Positions 9,177 through 16,432 of a stretch of DNA of 64,000 nt are shown here, piece by piece. Location of the stretch: the NCBI GenBank assembly GCA_965228575.1, contig CBDDHW010000016.1, positions 171,922 through 235,921 of the forward strand. Reading direction: 5' to 3'. Under the pieces are notes generated by a model. It saw only the letters and a list, made by a program, of their open reading frames with translations, was not told the DNA's origin and ran no database searches. Every line of letters begins with the position of its first letter. Position 1 is the first letter of the stretch. Position numbers and translations under genes: made by a program. The stretch comes from UBA11612 sp965228575 (GTDB lineage Bacteria; Pseudomonadota; Alphaproteobacteria; Rhodospirillales; Rhodospirillaceae).

Positions 9177-10818
9177 AAATTCGCTCCTTAAAGGGCGCCG
9201 CACCTACACGTCGATATGTCTCGATGAAAATTTCGCTCGGTTCGCGTAAGTCTAAGTAGGTGCCAACAATATTTTCGATTACGTCGACAACTTCGTCGGC
9301 CGTGAAACCGGGGCCTATGAGCTTGCCAATTGTGGCGGTCTCATCCGCCGCACCACCGAGTGTGATCTGATAAAGCTCCTCGCCGTTCCGATCTACTCCA
9401 AGAATACCAATATGGCCCGCGTGGTGATGACCACATGCGTTGATACATCCTGAAATTTTTATCTGAAGCGGACCTACGTCGTACTGCCTGTCTAAATCTT
9501 TGAATCTCTCACTTATGCGTTGAGAGATAGGTATAGATCTGGCGTTTGCCAGGGAGCAGTAGTCCAGGCCAGGACAGGCTATAATATCAGAAACCAATCC
9601 GACATTTGCCGTGGATAAACCAATCTTGTCCAACTGCTGCCAAAGGTCGAACAAATCAGCCTTCTTAACATTTGCAAGGATCAGATTTTGAATATGAGTC
9701 ACACGCACTTCACTGAAGCTATATCTCTCTGCGAGATCTGCAACGCTTTCCATTTGCTCGGACGTTGCATCACCAGGTATGCCGCCAATGGGCTTTAAGG
9801 ATAGCGTTACCGCTGCGTAACCCGGCACCTTGTGAGGGTGAACATTGGTCTCGACCCAGCGTGCAAAAGCAGCGGACTCCGCCTTTGCTCTCTCTAAGTC
9901 AGCTACCGGCTCTTCAATACGTTCGTACGCCGGTGGTGCAAAAAAAGCTCTGATCCGTGCTTCTTCCTCTTCGGGCAAGTTTATTCCCGAGTCCCTGATT
10001 TGCTCCCACTCCTCTTCGACCTGACGGGTAAATTCTTCAGGGCCAAGGTCTCGAACGAGAATCTTGATACGAGCTTTGTATATGTTGTCACGTCGACCGT
10101 AGCGATTGTAAACGCGCATAATCGCTTCCAGATAAGAGAGCAGCTGATTCTTTTCCAGAAATGGGCGTACTAGGCTCGCAATAACTGGTGTGCGGCCCAT
10201 ACCTCCCCCAACGTAAATGCGATAACCGATTTTGCCGCCATCGCCTTTCACAATCTGGATGCCAATGTCATGCCATTGAACCGCAGCTCGATCATGAGGG
10301 GAGCCAGTGACAGCGATCTTGAATTTTCGGGGTAAGAACGAGAATTCAGGGTGGAAAGTCGACCACTGCCGCAGAATTTCCGAAACGATCCTTGGGTCCT
10401 CCAGCTCGTCTAACGCTACACCGGCAAAGTGATCAGCGGTGACGTTACGGATACAATTTCCGGACGTTTGAATGCCATGCATTTCCACTTCGGCCAACTC
10501 GTCGAGTAAATCTGGCATTTGTTCGAGTTTGATCCAGTTGTACTGAATGTTTTGTCGCGTGGTGAAATGTCCGTAGCCCCGATCATACTTACGAGCTATA
10601 TCGCCAAGTTTGCGCAACTGTTTAGCTGATAAGGTTCCGTAAGGAACTGCCACACGCAGCATGTAGGCATGCAACTGCAGGTAAAGCCCGTTCATTAAGC
10701 GAAGAGGGCGAAATTGTTCCTCCGACAGCTCTCCGGTCAAGCGCCGCTGAACTTGGTCACGGAAATTTGCCGTTCGTTCTCGCACGATTGTGTGATCAAA
10801 ATTATCGTATGCGTACAT
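9163..10818 (-). CDS. cysI: Sulfite (or nitrite) reductase hemoprotein, siroheme/4Fe-4S
   Basis: A 551-residue member of the nitrite/sulfite reductase hemoprotein family, which carries out six-electron reduction of sulfite to sulfide. It has two ferredoxin-like half-domains (about 36-105 and 330-395). RGYGHFTTRQNIQ is at about 80-92. The siroheme-4Fe-4S cysteines are in the pattern C415-x5-C421 and C458-x3-C462 (ACPGLDYC and SGCINACGHHH). Nitrite reductases share these motifs. Assignment to sulfite rests on the neighbours (cysH, DUF934, cobA, Met8-like gene) and on cysD/cysNC nearby. No separate flavoprotein cysJ is present in the window; the electron donor may be ferredoxin or an unlinked reductase. 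Confidence 0.93.
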   Translation of the reverse strand: MYAYDNFDHTIVRERTANFRDQVQRRLTGELSEEQFRPLRLMNGLYLQLHAYMLRVAVPYGTLSAKQLRKLGDIARKYDRGYGHFTTRQNIQYNWIKLEQMPDLLDELAEVEMHGIQTSGNCIRNVTADHFAGVALDELEDPRIVSEILRQWSTFHPEFSFLPRKFKIAVTGSPHDRAAVQWHDIGIQIVKGDGGKIGYRIYVGGGMGRTPVIASLVRPFLEKNQLLSYLEAIMRVYNRYGRRDNIYKARIKILVRDLGPEEFTRQVEEEWEQIRDSGINLPEEEEARIRAFFAPPAYERIEEPVADLERAKAESAAFARWVETNVHPHKVPGYAAVTLSLKPIGGIPGDATSEQMESVADLAERYSFSEVRVTHIQNLILANVKKADLFDLWQQLDKIGLSTANVGLVSDIIACPGLDYCSLANARSIPISQRISERFKDLDRQYDVGPLQIKISGCINACGHHHAGHIGILGVDRNGEELYQITLGGAADETATIGKLIGPGFTADEVVDVIENIVGTYLDLREPSEIFIETYRRVGAAPFKERIYADR

Positions 10819-10826
10819 TGTGCAAC

Positions 10827-11144
10827 CTAACTCGCCGAAGATATCGGCTTATTCAAATCCGGGCGGACCGTTGGACCGGTTGCACGGATAAATTCCCTTA
10901 ACTTTGCGGGGTGGACTTCTCCATTCTCCTTTACATCGACAATCGCCACATCGATCACCGCATTCGAACCAAAAGCCTGCGTCCCCGCTTTTTCCAAGGT
11001 CTCTATTGCTTCCGGCGATGTCGCGATCAAAGCGTCGGCCACATAAGACGACCACGTCCCCGATGCGGTGTAATAAACCGTGCCGCCATGCAAGAGATTA
11101 TTGGCCGTTAAAATTTTCGGCAGGTGTTGTTTGTTTTTCGCCAT
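10827..11144 (-). CDS. DUF2849 family protein
   Basis: A 105-residue DUF2849 protein. The family is found almost only in alphaproteobacteria, next to sulfite reductase and siroheme genes; its function is unknown. The visible family pattern is LTANNLLHGGTVYYT, then WSSYVADA and a conserved C-terminal segment PAKLREFIRATGPTVR. There is no signal peptide, membrane segment or metal-binding motif. It starts with an ATG overlapping the stop codon of the upstream cobA-like gene (TAATG) and lies 8 bp before cysI, so it is co-transcribed with both. A small accessory role in delivering or inserting siroheme, or in regulating it, is a guess from position only. Confidence 0.85.
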   Translation of the reverse strand: MAKNKQHLPKILTANNLLHGGTVYYTASGTWSSYVADALIATSPEAIETLEKAGTQAFGSNAVIDVAIVDVKENGEVHPAKLREFIRATGPTVRPDLNKPISSAS

Positions 11145-11980
11145 TAAGCGACGCCTTCGTTGATATTCACCGCAAGAGACCGACGTGTGTACTCAGATAG
11201 TTCACTCTCCGCCGCCGAATAGGTGAGAACGACTTCTCCTACAATGAACAGAGCGGGACTTTGAACATTTTCACGAATGACTGCGGCAGGCAGGTCGTCG
11301 ATGGTCGTCGTAATAATACGCTGCGTCGGACGAGACGCGTGCTCAACGATAGCCACGGGCCAGCTTTTGTCGATGCCATCTGATAGCAACGCCTGCCTTA
11401 AGTCAGGTGCTTTGCATAACCCCATATACACAACCATCGTCCGCCCTGGCCCGGCCAAACCCTTTAACTGGGCGAGAGCTCCTTTGCGGCGGGTCGCGGT
11501 AACAAATGTAACCCGGGATGCATAGTCGCGGTGGGTCAGAGAAATTTTCATGGCCGCAGCGGAGGCGGATGCCGCAGTTACACCGGGGATTACATCAACA
11601 GGAACGTTAGCATTGCGCAGTGCGTCTATTTCTTCAGCGCTACGCCCAAAAACCATTGGGTCGCCACCTTTAAGACGAACCACCTTGCTACCCGCATAGG
11701 CCGCCGCTAAGAGCTGCTTAATAATATCTTCTTGCGTAATGACCGCCCTGTGGTGGGGTTTTCCAACATAGATGCACCGCGCATGAGATGGGAGGACGTC
11801 GACAATTTCCGGCGATACTAAATCGTCGAAAAAAACAACATCGGCGGATTGCAGTGCGGCATACCCTTTGCGCGTTAGCAACTCGGGGTCTCCTGGTCCG
11901 GCACCGACGAGAGACACGGCGCCCACTCTCGCGACCTTGTCGTTGCTGGTAAGATGAAAATAGCGCTCTGGACCGCTCAC
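11144..11980 (-). CDS. cobA: Uroporphyrinogen-III C-methyltransferase (SUMT)
   Basis: Transfers two methyl groups from SAM to uroporphyrinogen III, giving precorrin-2, the committed step to siroheme. It matches the C-terminal half of CysG: VSLVGAGPGDPELLT (SAM site) near the N terminus, VFFDDLV, YVGKPHHRAVITQEDI, VVRLKGGDPMVFGR, IPGVTAASASAA and SLTHRDYASRVTFVTA. The frame opens with TTG at 11998, but GTG 11980 has GAGGA seven bases upstream and is the better start. As first gene of the cluster it feeds the Met8-like enzyme at the far end (5508-6131). Its stop overlaps the DUF2849 start by one base. Confidence 0.93.
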   Translation of the reverse strand: MSGPERYFHLTSNDKVARVGAVSLVGAGPGDPELLTRKGYAALQSADVVFFDDLVSPEIVDVLPSHARCIYVGKPHHRAVITQEDIIKQLLAAAYAGSKVVRLKGGDPMVFGRSAEEIDALRNANVPVDVIPGVTAASASAAAMKISLTHRDYASRVTFVTATRRKGALAQLKGLAGPGRTMVVYMGLCKAPDLRQALLSDGIDKSWPVAIVEHASRPTQRIITTTIDDLPAAVIRENVQSPALFIVGEVVLTYSAAESELSEYTRRSLAVNINEGVA

Positions 11981-12317
11981 GTCAGAGTCCTCATTCAAAG
12001 ATGCAATTAAATTAGGCGGCTCTAAATAGCCGCTTTCACGTTGGCTGGGCTTACTCCCGACGAAGTGATAATCGAAACAATCTTCTGTGTTAGCGGTGTA
12101 AAAGGGACATATGTGGCAATATGTACCTACCTAACGGCCTTTGGGTAGGAATTTTTCCTACTTTGTGGCTATGACATAATTTGTCTGGGTTCGGGCCTAC
12201 CGACAGTGCCATATAGGGTTGAGCACACTCTAAGTCATTGGTTCCTTTCCACGCCCTGGCGTTGACCAAGCCAACCTTTCATGATTGAAGGTCAACTCAC
12301 ACTCCTGGAGGGTTTTC
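11981..12317. promoter_or_regulatory. Divergent control region between the sulfite cluster and the SDR gene, with a 17-bp palindrome
   Basis: A gene-free stretch between two divergent genes. The clear element is GTAGGAATTTTTCCTAC at 12145-12161, with perfect 7-bp arms around TTT. A third copy of the arm, CCTACC, precedes it at 12126-12131 and pairs with GGTAGG at 12144-12149, so two alternative dyads share a centre arm. A second dyad, ACATAT/ATATGT, lies at 12107-12112 and 12119-12124. The palindrome is about 165 bp from the cobA start and 157 bp from the SDR start, so it could serve either. I do not recognise the regulator. No convincing -10/-35 pair could be fixed by eye. Confidence 0.45.
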
Positions 12318-13073
12318 ATGAATTTGTCAGGGATTTCAGCTGTCATAACCGGCGGCGCCTCAGGGCTAGGCGCGGCAACCGCCCGCCATATTGCTGCACT
12401 TGGTGCCAAAGTCGCCTTAGTCGACATTAATGCAGATAATTGCGCTTCCGTTGCCGAGGAAATCGGGGGGCTGGCTCTATCTTGTGATGTATCAGACGCG
12501 GCATCCGCAGAAAAGGCGCTGGCCGACGCCAAAGAAAAACATGGCGTAGCTCGCCTTCTCGTAAATTGCGCTGGCATCGCACCGGCAGCAAAAGTCGTCG
12601 GCAAGAAGGGCCCCCACGATCTAGAGCTTTACCGTAAAGTGATCGAGGTCAACCTCGTTGGCTCATTCAATATGCTGCGGTTGGCCGCGGCAGATATGAT
12701 GACACTAGACCCAATGGAAGATGACGAACGCGGCCTGATCATCAACACCGCGTCCATTGCTGGATATGAAGGACAAATCGGTCAGGCTGCTTATGCATCA
12801 TCGAAGGGTGGTGTCATTGGGTTGACACTCCCAGCATCGCGTGAACTGGCAAGGTCAGGCATTCGCGTCGTGAGCATCGCGCCGGGTTTGATCGAAACAC
12901 CGATGTTCGTGAATTTGCCGCCCGCTGCGGTAGAAAGCCTTGTTGCCTCGACTGTCTTCCCAAAACGTCTCGGAAAGCCGGAAGAATACGCGAAACTCGT
13001 TCAACACATTTCAGAAAACGTGTTGATCAACGGCGCCACGATACGAATGGATGGCTCAATCCGCATGAATTAG
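12318..13073 (+). CDS. Short-chain dehydrogenase, 3-hydroxyacyl-CoA dehydrogenase type 2-like
   Basis: A 251-residue classical SDR. The cofactor site TGGASGLGAATARH is at the N terminus, with D at the end of beta-2 (ALVDIN) favouring NAD. NCAG follows, and the catalytic Ser-Tyr-Lys set is in NTASIAGYEGQIGQAAYASSKGG. The closing part (IAPGLIETPMF) and overall pattern resemble HSD17B10-like enzymes that oxidise 3-hydroxyacyl-CoA in fatty acid or branched-chain amino acid breakdown; the exact substrate is uncertain. Start: the frame begins at 12285, but ATG 12318 has GGAGG seven bases upstream and matches family N termini. It is monocistronic, with a terminator-like hairpin about 100 bp downstream. 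Confidence 0.88.
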   Translation: MNLSGISAVITGGASGLGAATARHIAALGAKVALVDINADNCASVAEEIGGLALSCDVSDAASAEKALADAKEKHGVARLLVNCAGIAPAAKVVGKKGPHDLELYRKVIEVNLVGSFNMLRLAAADMMTLDPMEDDERGLIINTASIAGYEGQIGQAAYASSKGGVIGLTLPASRELARSGIRVVSIAPGLIETPMFVNLPPAAVESLVASTVFPKRLGKPEEYAKLVQHISENVLINGATIRMDGSIRMN

Positions 13074-13173
13074 CGGACTCGCCCACTCGTCCTTTGGATA
13101 TTTCTTCTCTCGCGGGCACAAGAAGCAAATAATGCTCCCCTGGTAAACCGTTCTAGGCACACGTTTTTACATT

Positions 13174-13197
13174 GCTCGAACGAAGCGGGCTTTTTTT
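13174..13197 (+). terminator. Probable rho-independent terminator after the SDR gene
   Basis: A short stem GCTCG (13174-13178) pairs with CGGGC (13186-13190, one G-T pair) around a 7-base loop and is followed directly by seven T residues (13191-13197). The stem is weak, but the T run is clean, and the position between the SDR stop and cysD fits. Confidence 0.5.
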
Positions 13198-13346
13198 AGA
13201 ATAGGCGCTTCGCGATTTTGCCCGGTCGAGCAATAATATCTGCGCATCGACGCCAACTGCCTGGCCGCTTGAAAAGACCTGGGCGACGGATTCAGGTGCT
13301 CCGCATCGCGCATGCCACATATGATCGTTCAAAGTAGCTGTTACCC

Positions 13347-14249
13347 ATGAAGAGCCTCAATAATCTCCAACGCCTGGAAGCGGAAAGTATCCACATCATC
13401 CGAGAGGTCGTCGCCGAATGCGAAAACCCCGTTATGATGTACTCGATCGGCAAGGACAGCGCTGTCATGCTCCACCTAGCAATGAAGGCGTTTTATCCTG
13501 CTAAACCGCCATTCCCCCTACTTCACGTGGACACAAAGTGGAAGTTCCGGGAAATGATCGCATTCCGCGATCAACTCGCAAAGGATTTGGGTCTCAACCT
13601 TATTGTACACACCAATGAGGAGGGGCGTGCACAAGGCATCGGGCCCTTCACCCACGGCTCGGCGGTCCATACAGACATCATGAAAACACAAGCCCTAAAG
13701 CAAGCCCTGGATAGAGGAAAATTCGACGCTGCTTTTGGAGGCGCACGCCGCGATGAGGAAAAATCACGAGCAAAGGAGCGCGTTTTTTCTTTCCGCTCGA
13801 TTCAGCACCGCTGGGACCCCAAGCAGCAGCGGCCAGAGTTGTGGCGCCTATATAACGCTCGCAAAAACAATAATGAAAGTATCCGCGTTTTTCCCCTGTC
13901 TAATTGGACCGAGCTGGATGTGTGGCAGTACATTTACCTAGAGCACATACCAATCGTTCCGCTGTATTTTGCCGCGGAACGCCCGGTTGTTACGCGGGAT
14001 GGCACGCTAATCATGGTCGATGATGATCGTATGCCCCTGGAACCAAACGAAACACCTGTCCTTAAAAAGGTAAGATTTCGCACGCTGGGGTGCTACCCGT
14101 TGACCGGCGCGATCGAGAGCGAGGCGGACACCCTTCCTGCAATTATACAGGAAATGCTTCTCGCTAAGAGTTCAGAGCGTCAAGGCCGCGTAATTGACCA
14201 CGATGCGACAGCGTCCATGGAAAAGAAAAAGCAGGAAGGCTATTTCTGA
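13347..14249 (+). CDS. cysD: Sulfate adenylyltransferase subunit 2
   Basis: Catalytic adenylyltransferase subunit that forms APS from ATP and sulfate, working with the GTPase encoded by the next gene. Features are the N-terminal LEAESIHIIREVVAE, the PP-loop motif YSIGKDSAVMLHLA at about 32-45, LLHVDTKWKFREM, the signature FGGARRDEEKSRAKERVFSFR (about 131-150), and NWTELDVWQYIYLE. The length of 300 residues is standard. The TGA overlaps the ATG of cysNC (TGATG), so the pair is translationally coupled. The Shine-Dalgarno before ATG 13347 is weak. It is not in one transcript with cysH/cysI, which lie on the other strand 1.4 kb away, so sulfate activation and sulfite reduction are separately promoted here. 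Confidence 0.97.
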   Translation: MKSLNNLQRLEAESIHIIREVVAECENPVMMYSIGKDSAVMLHLAMKAFYPAKPPFPLLHVDTKWKFREMIAFRDQLAKDLGLNLIVHTNEEGRAQGIGPFTHGSAVHTDIMKTQALKQALDRGKFDAAFGGARRDEEKSRAKERVFSFRSIQHRWDPKQQRPELWRLYNARKNNNESIRVFPLSNWTELDVWQYIYLEHIPIVPLYFAAERPVVTRDGTLIMVDDDRMPLEPNETPVLKKVRFRTLGCYPLTGAIESEADTLPAIIQEMLLAKSSERQGRVIDHDATASMEKKKQEGYF

Positions 14250-16186
14250 TGGCGCATATTTCTAACCTTATTGAAGCTGACATCGAAGCATACCTGAAGT
14301 CCCATCAAACCAAAGATCTACTTCGCTTCATCACCTGCGGCAGCGTGGATGACGGAAAATCTACGCTCATTGGACGCCTCCTCTATGATTCAAAGATGAT
14401 CTTTGAAGATCAACTTGAAGCTCTAGAAAACGATTCGAAAAAAGTGGGAACTCAGGGTGAAGAAATAGATTTTGCGCTCCTCGTTGATGGTCTAGCGGCG
14501 GAGCGCGAACAAGGCATTACCATCGACGTTGCTTATCGTTTTTTTTCCACTGACAAACGTAAATTTATCGTCGCCGATACTCCAGGACACGAACAATACA
14601 CACGAAATATGGTGACCGGAGCTTCCACCGCGGAATTGGCCGTCATTCTAATTGACGCGCGGAAAGGATTATTGGTTCAAACACGGCGCCACTCATACCT
14701 GACGTCTCTCATCGGCATTCGTAACGTTGTGTTGGCTGTTAACAAGATGGACCTGGTGAATTACTCGCGGGACGTGTTTGACAACATAGTTGCCAAATAC
14801 GGCGAATTCGCAAAACGTCTTGGCTTTGAGAACATTTTTGCCATCCCGGTTTCAGGGTTGAAGGGTGACAACATCACCACATGCAGCGACAACACACCGT
14901 GGTTCGATGGCCCGGCCTTGTTGCCATATCTTGAGTCAGTGGAGGTTGCCGACCGTGCGCGGAACACGCCTTTCCGCTTGCCCGTCCAATGGGTCAATCG
15001 GCCCAATTTAGATTTTCGGGGATTCGCTGGACAGATCTCGGGTGGCGTCGTTCGACCTGGAGATCGCGTGCGGATATTACCGTCAGGAAAGGAAAGTCGT
15101 GTTGCAAAAATCGTGACTCATGATGGCGACCTTGAGGAAGCCATCTCTGGACAATCAATCACGCTCACTCTGGAAGATGAGATTGACATTAGTCGCGGTG
15201 ATATTATTTCCAGCGCCACAGATCTACCCAGCACCGCCGACCAATTTAACACCACACTCATTTGGATGAGTGATGAGCATCTGCTACCGGGCCGTCCCTA
15301 CTGGTTAAAAATTGGAACGCGATTGGTCACGGCAACTGTTACGGATTTAAAGTGCAAGATAAACGTAAATTCGCTAGAGCATCTCGCAGCAAAAACCTTG
15401 GAGCTAAATGAAATTGGCGAGGTCAATGTATCACTGGATCGCGCCATTGCGTTTGATCCATACGAGGAAAACAAAGATACGGGCGGATTTATCCTTATCG
15501 ACCGCATTACGAACGCCACGGTGGCTGCTGGTCTCATTCGGTTTGCCTTGCGCCGTTCACAAAACATTCATTGGCAAGCCGTCGACGTAAATAAGCAAGC
15601 GCGAGCGTCGATAAAAGGTCAGAAGCCTTGCGTCCTTTGGTTTACAGGGCTGTCTGGCTCAGGAAAATCCACGATTGCCAACCTTGTCGAGAAACAATTA
15701 TTTGCGCTCGGGCGTCACACCTATCTTTTGGATGGCGACAATGTCCGCCACGGGTTAAATCGAGATCTCGGATTTGACGACGCGGGACGCGTGGAAAATA
15801 TCCGCCGTGTAGGAGAAGTCTCTAAACTCATGGCGGACGCTGGCCTTATCGTGATGGTTTCATTCATTTCACCATTCCGCGCGGAACGTCGCCTGGCACG
15901 TGAACTCCTTGGAGAAGGTGAATTTATCGAGATTTTTGTCGACACACCGATACAGGAGGCTGAGAAGCGCGATCCTAAAGGGCTCTACAAAAAAGCACGC
16001 GCTGGAGAAATTGAGAACTTCACCGGCATCTCATCGCCCTATGAAGTTCCCGAAAATCCCGAAATCAGAATCGATACCACCAAAATGTCTCCCACCGAGG
16101 CATCGGAGTATATTTTGAATTGGCTGGAAGATAGAGGCATGCTGTTGGGCTTTCGAGTTCTGGGAGATGACACGCCAACGGCTTAG
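14249..16186 (+). CDS. cysNC: Bifunctional sulfate adenylyltransferase subunit 1 / adenylylsulfate kinase
   Basis: A fusion of CysN (GTPase that drives APS synthesis) and CysC (APS kinase making PAPS), 645 residues. The CysN part has the P-loop GSVDDGKST (31-39), DTPGHEQYTRNM and NKMDL, followed by EF-Tu-like beta-barrel domains to about residue 440. The CysC part starts around 450 and has the P-loop GLSGSGKST at about 466, LDGDNVRHGLNRDLGF and the R-EN-RR segment. Fusions of this kind are common in alphaproteobacteria. The presence of an APS kinase beside a CysH with Fe-S ligands means that both APS and PAPS may be made. It overlaps cysD by one base. Confidence 0.97.
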   Translation: MAHISNLIEADIEAYLKSHQTKDLLRFITCGSVDDGKSTLIGRLLYDSKMIFEDQLEALENDSKKVGTQGEEIDFALLVDGLAAEREQGITIDVAYRFFSTDKRKFIVADTPGHEQYTRNMVTGASTAELAVILIDARKGLLVQTRRHSYLTSLIGIRNVVLAVNKMDLVNYSRDVFDNIVAKYGEFAKRLGFENIFAIPVSGLKGDNITTCSDNTPWFDGPALLPYLESVEVADRARNTPFRLPVQWVNRPNLDFRGFAGQISGGVVRPGDRVRILPSGKESRVAKIVTHDGDLEEAISGQSITLTLEDEIDISRGDIISSATDLPSTADQFNTTLIWMSDEHLLPGRPYWLKIGTRLVTATVTDLKCKINVNSLEHLAAKTLELNEIGEVNVSLDRAIAFDPYEENKDTGGFILIDRITNATVAAGLIRFALRRSQNIHWQAVDVNKQARASIKGQKPCVLWFTGLSGSGKSTIANLVEKQLFALGRHTYLLDGDNVRHGLNRDLGFDDAGRVENIRRVGEVSKLMADAGLIVMVSFISPFRAERRLARELLGEGEFIEIFVDTPIQEAEKRDPKGLYKKARAGEIENFTGISSPYEVPENPEIRIDTTKMSPTEASEYILNWLEDRGMLLGFRVLGDDTPTA

Positions 16187-16210
16187 TCTCCACGTATACA
16201 CAGTGCGCCC

Positions 16211-16399
16211 CATCAAATTGACCGACATCGAGAGGTTGCCGTGCGCGCAGGACAAATTTACATTAACTCCTTCGGTGCCGGCGGCGGTGTCGAGTTGCCA
16301 TTTGGTGGTTTCAAGAAGTCAGGACATGGCCGCGAAAAAGGCTTGGAGGCTTTGCATGAATTTTCGACAACCAAGACTGTGGTCATTAACCACGGGTAA
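16211..16399 (+). pseudogene. C-terminal remnant of an aldehyde dehydrogenase gene
   Basis: Reading the plus strand in the frame that ends at TAA 16397-16399 gives RAGQIYINSFGAGGG, then VELPFGGFKKSGHGREKG and a tail ending in TTKTVVINHG. This is the C-terminal 55-60 residues of an NAD-dependent aldehyde dehydrogenase, including the conserved PFGG-x-K-x-SG-x-GREKG motif. The remaining 400 or more residues, including the catalytic Cys and Glu, are absent: the match fades near 16211, just after the cysNC stop at 16186. No ATG start exists; only an internal GTG at 16241 could open it. It looks like the stump left when the 5' part was deleted, possibly in the event that brought cysDNC here. Confidence 0.8.
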
Positions 16400-16432
16400 C
16401 GCAGTCACCAAATCTTATTGACTTCTCTCAAT

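Noticed and set aside
12107..12124. ACATAT/ATATGT dyad as a separate operator
   Set aside because: The arms are short and AT-rich, so chance is likely. It is mentioned in the control-region entry only.
16167..16421. Open frame covering the cysNC end and the downstream gap
   Set aside because: It is out of frame with the clear aldehyde dehydrogenase match and has no homology of its own.
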